NCBI RefSeq assembly: GCF_004000785.1
Contig: NZ_BILX01000015.1
Span: 56,598-120,597, forward strand
Reading direction: 5' to 3'
Origin: Paenibacillus ehimensis NBRC 15659
GTDB lineage: Bacteria; Bacillota; Bacilli; Paenibacillales; NBRC-103111
Length of the DNA: 64,000 nucleotides
The notes beneath the pieces were generated by a model. That model ran no database searches and was not told the origin of the DNA. It saw only the letters and a program-made list of their open reading frames with translations. The position numbers and the translations under genes were made by a program. Shown here one piece after another: positions 33,839-42,866 of the stretch (its first letter is position 1; each line of letters starts with the position of its first letter).

Positions 33839-33916
33839 TAAGCGGGTGATGGGAATCGAACCCACGCCACCAGCTTGGGAAGCTGGAGTTCTACCATTGA
33901 ACTACACCCGCGCGAA
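33839..33916. repeat. Left copy of the 78-bp direct repeat (attachment site)
   Basis: Identical base for base to 36689-36766. It contains the whole tRNA-Gly gene plus 2 bp on one side and 5 bp on the other. Such duplication of a tRNA at both ends of an island is the mark of site-specific integration. Confidence 0.
33841..33911 (-). tRNA. tRNA-Gly (anticodon CCC), left copy
   Basis: 71 nt. Acceptor stem GCGGGTG/CACCCGC, D-arm GTTC..GAAC, anticodon arm CCAGC-TTCCCAA-GCTGG with anticodon CCC, T-arm GTGGG-TTCGATT-CCCAT; CCA is not encoded. A terminator follows it, but its upstream region shows no good promoter, opposite to the right copy. Confidence 0.
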
Positions 33917-34322
33917 GTTGTATTGGAATTATCGGCTTCTAATCCGGCTAAAATTCAGTGATCATACACCTTTTGTACGTTCACTACACTAACCATTTGC
34001 TTCACTTTAACCAAAGTATATAGGGTTCCATTCGACTTGTGTAGTGGTCAGAAATGATAAAAAGGTTAGTGATCAAATCATGTAAAATTATAGCCCTCAC
34101 CATATTGATAAAGAGCTTCGTCAATTTTATTTCTCTCTCAGTATATCAAATATGCTCTCTGAATGAGATGAACTGGAAGTAAAATGGCATCAAGACATGT
34201 TGCATAAAATAAAAAATCAACAAACAAATAGCCCGGCTGAATTTTTTTGTGCTTCTTGAATAGCAGAACAAATACAAATACTATGATATTACGGATACCA
34301 CCGAGGGAGAGTTGAAGTCATA
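33917..34322. other. AT-rich stretch with no intact gene
   Basis: I see no complete gene or RNA here. Near 34165-34258 the plus strand has a short open run (DELEVKWHQDMLHKIKNQQ) between stops, which may be the 5' remains of the pseudogene that follows. CACTAACC near 33988 and GGTTAGTG near 34066 form a small inverted repeat, and GGTTAGTG recurs near 36618; they could be old recombinase arm sites. Confidence 0.
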
Positions 34323-34610
34323 GTGATTAAAGAAATCTTCAATAAATAACAAAAAGTTAGATTAGACGATATATGCCGAGAAAAGATCGCTTCTGTTTTT
34401 CCAAAGGTAAGAATTGCTGACGTGTTTAACATTTCAAAAAGTGGTCTTAGTAATGAATAATATGGTTTCGCACTTAAATCTCATTTTGACTTTATTGTAT
34501 GTAATAATGATAGTTTGAATCCTTTATTTGCGTTAGAGTTTGACGGAGAAAGTCATACAACAGATATACAAAAAAATAGAGATTATATTAAAAACAGCTT
34601 ATGTGAATGA
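34323..34610 (+). pseudogene. DUF2726-type protein remnant
   Basis: One frame reads DDICREKIASVFPKVRIADV, then HFDFIVCNNDSLNPLFALEF and DGESHTTDIQKNRDYIKNSL, the DUF2726 pattern (restriction-endonuclease-like fold, often on mobile DNA). It is broken by two in-frame TAA codons and a TGA and lacks an intact N- or C-terminus, so it is not functional. Low GC content agrees with the rest of the island. Confidence 0.
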
Positions 34611-34849
34611 ACCAAATCCATTTCATTTGCAAAACGAAGAATATCAAAAAGGTAGCATAATGACTAAAACTGACTGAAACATAAGTTTAGAAAGCAGACT
34701 CAATTTGTTATTCAAGCAATGGCCTAGAAGTGGAAACCCGCTTCTGGGCCATTTTGAATTTTTATTTCTATTACCCTATCAGTTTAATAGTTTTCTTTTT
34801 TGCAAAAAGTAAAGCAGCCCAAAAACCGGACTGCTTGTTTGCGCATTTT

Positions 34850-35080
34850 TCAATGTCTTTTACTCCAATTTTTTCTAAAGATAAGTGGAGTAGCAAGCAA
34901 GAAAGCACCAACAATCGTAAAAATTGATCCATATGTGTATAGTGTGTTATTTTGTGCTGGTATAAGCATACCCATTAAATAAATTGATTCTCCACGTGCT
35001 GTAGTCGTAAACGCAATAATTCCATGATAGACCACAAACATACCAACGAGTATACTTAGTAACACAAAAAAGCGTTTCAA
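34850..35080 (-). CDS. Small membrane protein, function unknown
   Basis: 76 aa with two hydrophobic segments, residues about 4-26 (FFVLLSILVGMFVVYHGIIA) and 50-66, and a basic C-terminus. TTG start at 35080 with GGAGGTGTAGTGAG upstream. The upstream neighbour on the same strand is the secreted protein 80 bp away; they may share a transcript. AT-rich, island-specific, no family recognised. Confidence 0.
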   Translation of the reverse strand: MKRFFVLLSILVGMFVVYHGIIAFTTTARGESIYLMGMLIPAQNNTLYTYGSIFTIVGAFLLATPLIFRKNWSKRH

Positions 35081-35159
35081 CTCACTACACCTCCATTTTC
35101 AATACAAGGTAAGAATACCCTTTTTTTGTGAAAATGTAAAGTGTGTACTACTAATGTTA

Positions 35160-35969
35160 TTATTGATATACATTTCCAGCCCCGTCGGAACCATAACCTT
35201 GAGAGCTGTTACCTGTTATTCTGATATGAAAACCTTTCCCATTAGGGATACCTTCGAAAGTTCTAGTATACCAAGTTCGTGAATCATTTTTATCGCTATC
35301 ACCATTTACAATTTCTTCAATGCCCCATTCCTTCCAACCATACCATTTATCTTCTACTACTCTGTATTTATTGCTTGCTTCATGATCAAGTAGTCCTCCG
35401 TCATTTTGCCAGCCCTTTATTGTAACATGATTATTTTTATCTGTAACTTCAAAAGCATCCGTGGTATAAAGCACTGTATCTTTTTTAACATTGAAAAACT
35501 CGTAATAATCAACCGATCCGGCAGTAGAAATAAACGGAGCATTGAGAGCCTTGATCGTCGCAGCGTCTCCGTCACCAAGATACAGTTTCCAACTGTCGCC
35601 TTCTCTAATTACATTGACTTTTGCTTCAACAGGTATATTGGACTTATTTTCCATAGTCGCAACACTTACTTTGGATTCTGATTCTTTTACAACAGATAAA
35701 ATCTGAACTTTGTTAAAATCAGTATTTTCCCTATATTCAGCATATTTTTTGAGTTGTATTTTCTTGTCAGGGTAACGTAAATCACGAACAAGATCAGCAG
35801 CAGTTGTGAAATCCTTTTCCTGCATTGCATTAAAATATTTTTGTACTATACCCTTCGCTTCTTGTTCTGGAGTTACTTTTGCTGCGAAACTTGAGTTTGC
35901 AAAAGAAGACATGCAAATGGTGGATACAGCAGTTAAAGTGAAAACTGACTTAAGAAAACTTTTTTTCAT
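35160..35969 (-). CDS. Secreted NTF2-like protein, function unknown
   Basis: 269 aa. N-terminal signal peptide (MKKSFLKSVFTLTAVSTICM ... ANSSFA-AK, cleavage after about residue 29). Residues about 34-130 resemble a DUF4878/NTF2-like domain (EAKGIVQKYFNAMQEKDFTT, GDSWKLYLGDGD). The C-terminal half is rich in Tyr, Trp and Gly and ends with a PLAT/beta-type stretch (GFHIRITGNSSQGYG). AAAGGAGAATTCCG precedes the ATG. Cargo of the tRNA-bounded island; role unknown. Confidence 0.
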   Translation of the reverse strand: MKKSFLKSVFTLTAVSTICMSSFANSSFAAKVTPEQEAKGIVQKYFNAMQEKDFTTAADLVRDLRYPDKKIQLKKYAEYRENTDFNKVQILSVVKESESKVSVATMENKSNIPVEAKVNVIREGDSWKLYLGDGDAATIKALNAPFISTAGSVDYYEFFNVKKDTVLYTTDAFEVTDKNNHVTIKGWQNDGGLLDHEASNKYRVVEDKWYGWKEWGIEEIVNGDSDKNDSRTWYTRTFEGIPNGKGFHIRITGNSSQGYGSDGAGNVYQ

Positions 35970-36089
35970 CGGAATTCTCCTTTATATGAGATTAAAACAC
36001 CATATTAAGAATATAATTACTTTTAAGTAAAAAAATGGCGTTTCGATAATCATAAATATTGCAACGAATTTTTGTATGGATCAAAAGTT

Positions 36090-36574
36090 CTAAATTGCAA
36101 AATAGTAAATAAAAACCATTTCAATCCCTAAGAGGAAAACTATTATTGAATAATCACGAATGGCGTAAAAAGTACGCTCTCTTTGTTTAATGCGCCGTAG
36201 ATTACCAAGCATCTGTTCGATATGATAGTCCGAAAAAGGCTTAATTATAATATCTTCCTTGGCATAATTACCTTTTTACAAACATTTTGCTTTTCGATAA
36301 TAATTTCGTTTTCTTGTAACCAATTGTAGAAGTTTTTCAACACACGAAGCTTGTTATTGCTTGATGTCGCATTATTTCCATTTTCATTTTGTAGCTCAAT
36401 TAGAAATGATTTCACCGTTAGTGATGAAATATCATGAATACTGACCATTTCGTTCTAAGTGCAGTAGTTTTGAAACATACTAAGAACAGAATCATAAACC
36501 TCTAGTGTATTAGATGACAGATTTTTGTATTTCTTGTCAGCAATAAATTCTTTAATGGCAAACTTAATCAACAT
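36090..36574 (-). pseudogene. Tyrosine recombinase (integrase) remnant
   Basis: Reads from ATG 36574 as FAIKEFIADKKYKNLSSNTL, then a TAG, then MVSIHDISSLTVKSFLIELQ and LRVLKNFYNWLQENEI, the core-binding domain of Xer/phage integrases. After a frameshift near 36250 it continues KPFSDYHIEQMLGNLRRIKQ and FYAIRDYSIIVFLLG, the start of the catalytic domain, and is lost before the catalytic Arg. It points toward the island and lies 117 bp inside the right tRNA copy, the usual place of int. Confidence 0.
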
Positions 36575-36688
36575 AACAAAAAACACACCTTCCAAATGGG
36601 AATTTAGTGTCCCAAAAGGTTAGTGTGTTAACGTTCAAAAATGAAGTTTTAACCTGACCACAAACCAAACTTTACAACAAATCCTCAG

Positions 36689-36766
36689 TAAGCGGGTGAT
36701 GGGAATCGAACCCACGCCACCAGCTTGGGAAGCTGGAGTTCTACCATTGAACTACACCCGCGCGAA
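36689..36766. repeat. Right copy of the 78-bp direct repeat (attachment site)
   Basis: Same sequence as 33839-33916. Together the copies delimit an island of about 2.85 kb (2.77 kb between them). Confidence 0.
36691..36761 (-). tRNA. tRNA-Gly (anticodon CCC), right copy
   Basis: Identical to the left copy in all 71 positions, with intact cloverleaf and anticodon CCC. This copy has a near-consensus promoter 24 nt upstream but no terminator after it, so its transcript would run into the island and the dead integrase. Confidence 0.
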
Positions 36767-36784
36767 AAGGGATTGCGCTTATTT

Positions 36785-36813
36785 ATTATAAGCGTTCCCT
36801 CTCGTTTTGTCCA
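36785..36813 (-). promoter_or_regulatory. Promoter of the right tRNA-Gly copy
   Basis: TGGACA (36808-36813), 17-bp spacer, TATAAT (36785-36790) on the minus strand. It also overlaps the end of the signal peptidase transcript region. Confidence 0.
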
Positions 36814-36824
36814 GTGGCACCCCG

Positions 36825-37349
36825 CTACTTAATCTCCCCGATCTGATCGAACGGATAATAACGGAACAGCGCCTTGCCGACAAGCTTGCTTTTGTCCACG
36901 AACGGCGTCGGCCACAGGTGCGAATCCAGACTGTCGTTGCGGTTGTCGCCAAGGAACAAATATTTCCCTTCCGGCACTTGAACCGGACCGAACCGGTATT
37001 TCATCGGCTCCTTCACATAAGGCTCGTCCACCTTCTCGCCATTGCGGTACAGTGCGCCGTCCTTCACTTCAATCGTATCGCCCGGCAGACCGATCAGCCG
37101 TTTGATGTAGCGCTTGTCTTCTTCTCCCTTAAGGGGCGGATAAAAGACGACGATATCGCCGAACTTAAAATCGGTTAGCGCGACCAGCTTTTCCACAAAC
37201 ACTTTATCGTCGAGCTGAATGGTCGGCAGCATCGAACCGGTCGGCACCTTCATCCCCTGCGCTACGTACGTGTTGAACGAAAAGCTGATGATGACGGCCA
37301 AGCCAAGCGGCGCGACCCATTCCTTCGCCCATCGCATCATTCGGTTCAA
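36825..37349 (-). CDS. Signal peptidase I
   Basis: About 174-aa type I signal peptidase of the Gram-positive SipS group. One N-terminal membrane anchor (WVAPLGLAVIISFSFNTYVA), then the catalytic Ser in PTGSMLPTIQLDD and the catalytic Lys in KRYIKRLIGLPGD, then box E LFLGDNRNDSLDSHLW. It removes signal peptides outside the membrane. The TTG at 37349 has GGGAGAAGCTC upstream and gives a usual N-terminus; ATG 37340 is the alternative. The frame is open to 37466, but that part is not SipS-like. Confidence 0.
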   Translation of the reverse strand: MNRMMRWAKEWVAPLGLAVIISFSFNTYVAQGMKVPTGSMLPTIQLDDKVFVEKLVALTDFKFGDIVVFYPPLKGEEDKRYIKRLIGLPGDTIEVKDGALYRNGEKVDEPYVKEPMKYRFGPVQVPEGKYLFLGDNRNDSLDSHLWPTPFVDKSKLVGKALFRYYPFDQIGEIK

Positions 37350-37538
37350 GAGCTTCTCCCTCGCCTTCTCAACGTCGTTTCTTTTAACTATACCGGAATC
37401 GAAGGAAAAGAGTATTAAAATAACCTTAAAATGAGAAATCCGCCCGACCGGCCGTTCGTCCTGCATTTGAAGCAGGCTATCGAATTAGGTAAAATCAGGG
37501 GGAAGCGCAAAAATCATTCACTCGAGGAGGGGTAATCG

Positions 37539-38468
37539 TTGAAATACCGGAAGCTGGGCAAAACGAACTTGAAGGTGTCCGTCATCGGGGTCGGCACATG
37601 GCAGTTCGGCGGCGAATGGGGCAAGCCATTTACCCAGGAGGAAGCGGACGCGATTCTGGACGAAGCCAAGGCGTGCGGCATCAATCTGATCGATACGGCG
37701 GAATGCTACGGGGACCATACGTCCGAATCGCTCATCGGCAGCTACATCTCCCGGGGACGGCGTGAAGATTGGGTCATTGCCACCAAGTTCGGGCATCAAT
37801 TTCATGCCCATCTGGACCGGAGTCAGGAATGGTCGCCGCAAGCGGTGCTGGCTCAGCTCGATGCCTCGCTCAAAGCGCTCCGGACGGACTACATCGATCT
37901 TTATCAGTTTCATTCGGGCACAGACGAAGTCTTCGATCAGGACGAGCTGTGGACCATGCTGGATAAACAAGCGCAAGCGGGAAAAATACGGCATCTCGGC
38001 ACGTCCATCGCCAGCAACGACAACCTCCATCAAACGGACGCCTCCGAACGCGTCAATTCAAAGGTTATTCAAGTCGTTTACAACCGGCTCGACCGCAAGC
38101 CGGAGGAGCGGGTCTTCCCGTCCTGCGAGCGGCAAGGACTCGGCGTACTGGCGCGCGTGCCGCTGGCCAGCGGCTACCTGAGCGGCAAGTACCAGCCCGG
38201 CGCCGCATTCGCGGAGAACGACGTCCGTCATCGGCACGACCCGGAGCAAACGCGGCTGAAGCTGGAGGAAGTGAAGCGCATCCGCGAGCACGAAGTGCCG
38301 GAAGGCATAGACATGGCGACTTGGGCGCTGGCTTGGTGCCTGAAACATCCTGCGGTCAGCGCGGTGATTCCGGGCTGCAAAAGCCGCCAGCAGGTCATCG
38401 CCAATGCCGCTGCTGCGCAGTATGTCGGCGACGGTCACCCGCAGGCTTGGCAGGAAACGAACAGCTGA
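37539..38468 (+). CDS. Aldo/keto reductase
   Basis: 309-aa NADPH-dependent oxidoreductase of the AKR superfamily with the tetrad D52 (LIDTAE), Y57 (CYGD), K83 (ATKFG) and H125 (QFHSG) all in place. RKLGKTNLKVSVIGVGTWQF is the typical start, and IPGCKSRQQVIANAAA the cofactor phosphate-binding end. TTG start with GAGGAGGGGTAATCG upstream. Substrate unknown; the closest pattern is the general YdbC/Tas-like stress group. Single gene with its own terminator. Confidence 0.
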   Translation: MKYRKLGKTNLKVSVIGVGTWQFGGEWGKPFTQEEADAILDEAKACGINLIDTAECYGDHTSESLIGSYISRGRREDWVIATKFGHQFHAHLDRSQEWSPQAVLAQLDASLKALRTDYIDLYQFHSGTDEVFDQDELWTMLDKQAQAGKIRHLGTSIASNDNLHQTDASERVNSKVIQVVYNRLDRKPEERVFPSCERQGLGVLARVPLASGYLSGKYQPGAAFAENDVRHRHDPEQTRLKLEEVKRIREHEVPEGIDMATWALAWCLKHPAVSAVIPGCKSRQQVIANAAAAQYVGDGHPQAWQETNS

Positions 38469-38540
38469 TTGCCTAAGCTGCCGCAATCCGGCTTCCAGGA
38501 AGCCAAGCAAGAACTCTCCTTGCAATCGGCAAAAGAAACC

Positions 38541-38592
38541 AAAACAAGCGTTCCGGCCCTCGTATTGGACGAGGCTGGAACGCTTGTTTGTT
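38541..38592. terminator. Bidirectional terminator
   Basis: AACAAGCGTTCC (38543-38554) and GGAACGCTTGTT (38577-38588) with further inner pairing, and T-runs on both strands. It separates the aldo/keto reductase from the convergent GGDEF-EAL gene. Confidence 0.
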
Positions 38593-38603
38593 TGCTTGAT
38601 CCT

Positions 38604-40340
38604 TTAAGCGGGAGACCGCAGCATCAGATCGGTGAATTCGTTTGCCGGAACCGGCTTGCTGTAAATATAGCCTTGGATTTCCCTGCACTTGATATCGAGC
38701 AGGAAGGAGAGCTGCTCCTCCGTCTCGACCCCTTCGGCGATAACGTCCAGCTTCAGGCTGAGCGCCATGGCCATAATCGCCTGGACGATAGCCGCGTCGT
38801 CGGGATCGACCGTGATGTCGCGGACAAACTGCTGTGCAATTTTCAACTTGTCGATCGGAAACTTCTTGAGATAATTGAGGGACGAATAGCCCGTGCCAAA
38901 GTCGTCCATCGAGATATGTACGCCGAGCTCGCGCAAGGTTTGCAGCTTTTGAATGACTTGATCCACATGGTACATCGCAATGCCTTCGGTAATTTCCAGC
39001 TCCAGATATTGCGGCTCCAGCCCGCTTTCCTGCAGCGCGTCAAGAACGACTTGGACGAAATCATGCTGGTGAAATTGTATCGGGGAGATATTCACCGCCA
39101 TCTTCAAAGGCGGAAAGCCGGCGAGTTGCCATGCCTTGTTCTGCTTACAAGCCGTCCGCAGCACCCATTGTCCGATCGGAATGATCAGTCCCGTCTCTTC
39201 GGCCAGCGGAATAAATTCGCCCGGCGAGATAAAGCCAAGCCGCGGATGGTTCCAACGGATGAGCGCTTCCATTCCGTTCATGCGGGTTGTGAAAATATCG
39301 ACCTGCGGTTGGTAATACAAGACGAACTCTTCCTGCTCCAGCGCTTTGTTCAGCCACTCTTCCATCACCAGCTTCTGAATGACCGTATCGTTCATTTCGG
39401 CCTTATAGAACTGATAGCCGTTCTTCCCGAGCTCCTTGGCCCGGTACATGGCCGTATCGGCATTTTTCATCAGCGTAATCGGATCTTCCCCGTCCTGCGG
39501 ATACATCGCGATTCCGATACTGCAGCCCACACGAAGCTCATGGCCGTCTATGGCAAAGGGCTGGCTGAGCAGATGAATGATTTTCTGCGCCACTTTCTCG
39601 GCATCTTGCGGCTGCGGCATATCCTTGATCAGCACGGTGAATTCGTCCCCGCCTTGCCGCGACACGCAATCTCCTGCCCGCAGCCCGCTTTTGAGGCGTT
39701 CCGCCGCTTCCGTCAACAGAAGATCGCCGAACGCGTGGCCGAACGTATCGTTGACGTTCTTAAACCGGTCCAGATCGATGAACATCACGGACAGCTTGCT
39801 CCCTGACAGCTTTGCCGCCCGAATCGACGTGCCGACGCTTTGCTGGAATTTCTGGCGGTTCGGCAGCCCGGTCAGCATATCGTGATAGGCGAGGTACGTA
39901 AGCTGGCGTACCGTAAACTCCCGGTTGCGCATATCCGTCAGCACGAAGTAAAGGATCGGCGCCGTGAGCAGAGCGAGCCCCGCGAGATCGGCCGTTGTTC
40001 TCGTCAAGTCGGCGGTTTCCCATGACGCATAGCGCACCGCCAATTCCACCAGCTCCGCGAACACCACAATAAAGACGGCCGGAGCCAGCGCCCGAATCGG
40101 CTTGGTGCTGTTTTTCCGAACGGACGCATTCAGGATCGGCGCGACCAACAGCACGGTCAAGCCCGATGTCATGAAGTCCAGCGGGTCATTAGGCACACCA
40201 AGCAATTGTTTGAGCGAAAGCAGCACGATTTCCACCCCGGCCATGACGCACCACAGATGCAGAAGCGCAGCGTGACGGTACAGTTTATGCCACCATTCCC
40301 GCAGCAGACCCGAACCTACAGGACTCCGTTTTTTTGCCAT
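38604..40340 (-). CDS. Membrane GGDEF-EAL protein (c-di-GMP turnover)
   Basis: 578 aa. Four or five membrane segments in residues 25-135, then a GGDEF domain with the signature GGDEF at 230-234 intact and an EAL domain with EAL at 358-360, DDFGTGYSSL and AEGVETEEQL. Both active sites look competent, so the protein could make or degrade c-di-GMP; in many hybrids one activity dominates. No PAS domain is seen, and the membrane part may sense an unknown signal. It is a single gene. A second GGDEF protein lies at 48214-49935. Confidence 0.
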   Translation of the reverse strand: MAKKRSPVGSGLLREWWHKLYRHAALLHLWCVMAGVEIVLLSLKQLLGVPNDPLDFMTSGLTVLLVAPILNASVRKNSTKPIRALAPAVFIVVFAELVELAVRYASWETADLTRTTADLAGLALLTAPILYFVLTDMRNREFTVRQLTYLAYHDMLTGLPNRQKFQQSVGTSIRAAKLSGSKLSVMFIDLDRFKNVNDTFGHAFGDLLLTEAAERLKSGLRAGDCVSRQGGDEFTVLIKDMPQPQDAEKVAQKIIHLLSQPFAIDGHELRVGCSIGIAMYPQDGEDPITLMKNADTAMYRAKELGKNGYQFYKAEMNDTVIQKLVMEEWLNKALEQEEFVLYYQPQVDIFTTRMNGMEALIRWNHPRLGFISPGEFIPLAEETGLIIPIGQWVLRTACKQNKAWQLAGFPPLKMAVNISPIQFHQHDFVQVVLDALQESGLEPQYLELEITEGIAMYHVDQVIQKLQTLRELGVHISMDDFGTGYSSLNYLKKFPIDKLKIAQQFVRDITVDPDDAAIVQAIMAMALSLKLDVIAEGVETEEQLSFLLDIKCREIQGYIYSKPVPANEFTDLMLRSPA

Positions 40341-40486
40341 GTCGATCCTCTGCTTCCTCTTATGAAGGGTTTTCTTTTATTCTAATTCCCCGGAACCAAA
40401 AGAACAAGAGGATTTTAGTCATAAAGACCCATGTTTTCCGACATGAAACGAGAAAATTCTACAATTTCTTTGTATCAAAATTACGC

Positions 40487-42154
40487 TCAATACACGCGGA
40501 ACATTTGTTCATATACCGTTTCGTCGTCATTGCTGTCAAGAACCCGTACCTCCACCTTCCAATGGCCGGGATAAGGCAAATATGCGCCGCGGGCTTTATA
40601 CGTATGTCTTTTTAACCCGAACGACTCCTCGAAGCTCACATCCTCCGTATATTCGACAGGCACCAAGAGCGGGGCAATTTCCGGATTGTCCGTCGCCTGC
40701 AGCTTCATGATCACGTGCTTCGGTTTGCCGAGCTTTTCGGGCAGCCACACTTTGACGGTAAAATCGTTGACCCCCGGCACGTTCGGACTGATTTGGGCCG
40801 TCATATGGATTTTCTCGCCCATCACATGCCAGTTCATCGGCTCGTTAGCCGGAAGTGGGGTTAAATAAGTAAATACGCCGACCACTCCGACAATAAGCGT
40901 CATCAGCACGGCATCGACTCCGAGCAGCCGGCCTGCCCGCCGTTCGCTGCTTTTGCGGAACAAGAAGCGGATCAGCGCCGCGGTCACGACGACCAGCAGC
41001 ACGAGCCCGGTCTTCGCCAGAAGCAGCTTGCCCCACCCGGTCTCGACGATATACCGCACATCCGGGAGAAAAATGAACACGGTCAGCACGCCGGAGACCG
41101 TAAGCAGCAAGATGCTGATCAGCGCCGCCGTGGAGAAGCGCGGAAGGAACCGTTTGCCCGTCTCCTTATCCGTGCGCCACAAGACGAGCAGCATCAGCAG
41201 GCCTCCGACCCACACCGATGAGGCGGCCAGATGAAGCCAGTCCAGCACGAGCGTTTCGCTTTTCGGTTCGAAGGCGGCCGCGTGCCCGAGCAGGCTTTTG
41301 GCGAACCAGACAAGCGCGAGCCAGATATAGTCGAGAAAGACGCTGCGATGCAGGACGATAAAGGACAGCAGCGCTAGCAGCAGTCCACCGAGCCAGGCGT
41401 AGCCGACCGTCGTTTGGGTGAACAAACGCAGCAGCCCTTGCGCTCCCCCGTCGCCGATCAGATCGCCCATATGCGCCCACATGAACAAAATATATGCGAT
41501 CAAATAGAGCTGCTGCAGCCGTTCCGCCCACTGCCTCAGCCGGACGCGGGCCGGATCCGTTTGTTCTCCGGGAGCGAACCAGCGCAGCCAGAGCAGCCAG
41601 CCCGTAAAGCCGAGCAAAGCCAAATAAAACAAAATACGCGAGCCGAACTGCAGTACATCTTTCACTCCAAACGTACTTATCGGACCGTCGTGGCGGTGCA
41701 AATGCTCGATCGCGGGCGCACTGCCGCTGACGCCCGACGGCTGGTCCAAGCTTTGGCCGACCGCGAACAAATAAGTGCCGTCCACGGGATGCCCGTCCGC
41801 CGAGATGACGTGATAAGTCACCACATAGATGCCTTTGGCAAGTCCGGGCAGGTCCAGGGTCAAGGTCGTGCGGGTATCGTTCATCACGGCCGCTTTATCC
41901 GTCACCTTGCGCTTGCTGCCGTCGTAGACCCTTAAATAATACAGCCCCTCCTCCAGACGCTCGTTAAACGTCAAGACCACCTGCTCCGGCGGCTGCTCCA
42001 GCTCCGCGCCGCTTGCCGGAACCGTCTGCACGAGAGACGCGTGCGCTCCGGCCGGAGCCGCAGACCCAAGCAGGAACAGGAGGCCGAACCCGACGATCAG
42101 CAGCCATAAGGCGATCCTTCTGTACGACTCTCCCCAATTCCCTCTCCATTCCAT
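40487..42154 (-). CDS. CopC-CopD fusion, copper transport protein (YcnJ-like)
   Basis: 555 aa. Signal sequence ends near residue 37 (APAGAHASLV, with the N-terminal His that binds copper in CopC). CopC domain residues 38-135 (VVLTFNERLEEGLYYLRVYD, VISADGHPVDGTYLFAVG). A His-rich linker (EHLHRHDG) follows, then the CopD domain with eight membrane helices (about 160-440), and a C-terminal extracytoplasmic YtkA-like domain (DFTVKVWLPEKLGKP). B. subtilis YcnJ has this arrangement and serves copper acquisition. The gene stands alone here; no copper operator is obvious. Confidence 0.
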   Translation of the reverse strand: MEWRGNWGESYRRIALWLLIVGFGLLFLLGSAAPAGAHASLVQTVPASGAELEQPPEQVVLTFNERLEEGLYYLRVYDGSKRKVTDKAAVMNDTRTTLTLDLPGLAKGIYVVTYHVISADGHPVDGTYLFAVGQSLDQPSGVSGSAPAIEHLHRHDGPISTFGVKDVLQFGSRILFYLALLGFTGWLLWLRWFAPGEQTDPARVRLRQWAERLQQLYLIAYILFMWAHMGDLIGDGGAQGLLRLFTQTTVGYAWLGGLLLALLSFIVLHRSVFLDYIWLALVWFAKSLLGHAAAFEPKSETLVLDWLHLAASSVWVGGLLMLLVLWRTDKETGKRFLPRFSTAALISILLLTVSGVLTVFIFLPDVRYIVETGWGKLLLAKTGLVLLVVVTAALIRFLFRKSSERRAGRLLGVDAVLMTLIVGVVGVFTYLTPLPANEPMNWHVMGEKIHMTAQISPNVPGVNDFTVKVWLPEKLGKPKHVIMKLQATDNPEIAPLLVPVEYTEDVSFEESFGLKRHTYKARGAYLPYPGHWKVEVRVLDSNDDETVYEQMFRVY

Positions 42155-42343
42155 TCGTAACTCCTCCTATCGTTCACCGGAGACCCGGCGTCATCCTCCC
42201 ATGACTTCGATTTTCATCACAAAAAAAGGCAGGTTTCCCATAGCCCATAGTAAATGTAGCATAAAACGCAATAACAAACCAAATTCGGCGTTTTTTCGCG
42301 ATTTTGTCCTAATCAATTGGCGATTCCCGGCCGAAATAATAGA

Positions 42344-42372
42344 TTGACAGAGAAGCGGCGATGCGGTAAATT
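42344..42372 (+). promoter_or_regulatory. Promoter of nrdAB
   Basis: TTGACA (42344-42349), exact 17-bp spacer, TAAATT (42367-42372). The expected start near 42379 leaves a leader of about 510 nt before nrdA. Confidence 0.
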
Positions 42373-42394
42373 CATGATATTGCCTCGCGAAAAC

Positions 42395-42442
42395 AACTAC
42401 ATATTGTAGGTGCAAGAATCAATAACTACGACATATTGTGGA
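42395..42442 (+). promoter_or_regulatory. NrdR-box-like repeats
   Basis: CTACATATTGTAG (42397-42409) and the related CTACGACATATTGTGG (42426-42441). The shared ACATATTGT cores are 32 bp apart, about three helical turns, which is typical spacing for NrdR box pairs upstream of ribonucleotide reductase genes. The match to the 16-bp NrdR consensus is partial. Confidence 0.
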
Positions 42443-42569
42443 AAACTCGTTAGGGAACTGCCAAAGTAACGAAGCCGCACCCGTACGGTTCGTCAAGCCT
42501 GACCGGCGGCGAACCGGCAGAACGACAGGAAGACGCTTTGAGGCGGGACCCTGCTTGTTGCCAACAAGT

Positions 42570-42822
42570 GACGCTTCGAAGAAGCGTTGAGCTTGTTGAG
42601 AAAGTGGTCGTTTACAAAAATAGAGATGCATACGGAGGTGGGGTATCCACTGGAGAAGCGATAGCGGCCGCCTTTGTCTTCGGGAAATGTCCGCTATTAA
42701 GCGGCTTCCAATCAAATTTCCCGAGGACAAGAGCGGTCGGAAGTGGATACCCCACCCCATCGTAACCTCTATTATCTCATCTGACCACTTTCTCAACAGC
42801 CTGGACGCTTCGAAGAAGCGTT
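42570..42822. repeat. MITE-like palindromic element with flanking 19-bp direct repeats
   Basis: 42594-42798 (205 bp) is one long imperfect inverted repeat: both arms read TGTTGAGAAAGTGGTC, AATAGAG, GGTGGGGTATCCACT and a TCGGGAAAT block, meeting in a centre with CCGCTATTAAGCGG. It is flanked by GACGCTTCGAAGAAGCGTT at 42570-42588 and 42804-42822. It contains no ORF that looks real. It sits in the nrdA leader, so it is transcribed and would fold into a large hairpin. Confidence 0.
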
Positions 42823-42826
42823 AGCG

Positions 42827-42866
42827 GCATGCGTCTGCCTGCAAGGCGGCGGCATGCTTTTTCTTT
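42827..42866 (+). terminator. Attenuator-like terminator before nrdA
   Basis: GCATGC (42827-42832) pairs with GCATGC (42852-42857), with an inner TGCCT/AGGC stem, followed by TTTTTCTTT. It ends 25 nt before the nrdA ATG, so full transcription of nrdAB requires read-through. Confidence 0.

Noticed and set aside
42440..42600. Cobalamin riboswitch before nrdA
   Set aside because: Such control is known for nrdAB in other bacteria, but neither the B12 box nor the conserved junction is present here.
42419..42796. ORFs across the nrdA leader and palindromic element
   Set aside because: They exist only because the palindrome is free of stops; no ribosome site and no recognisable protein.
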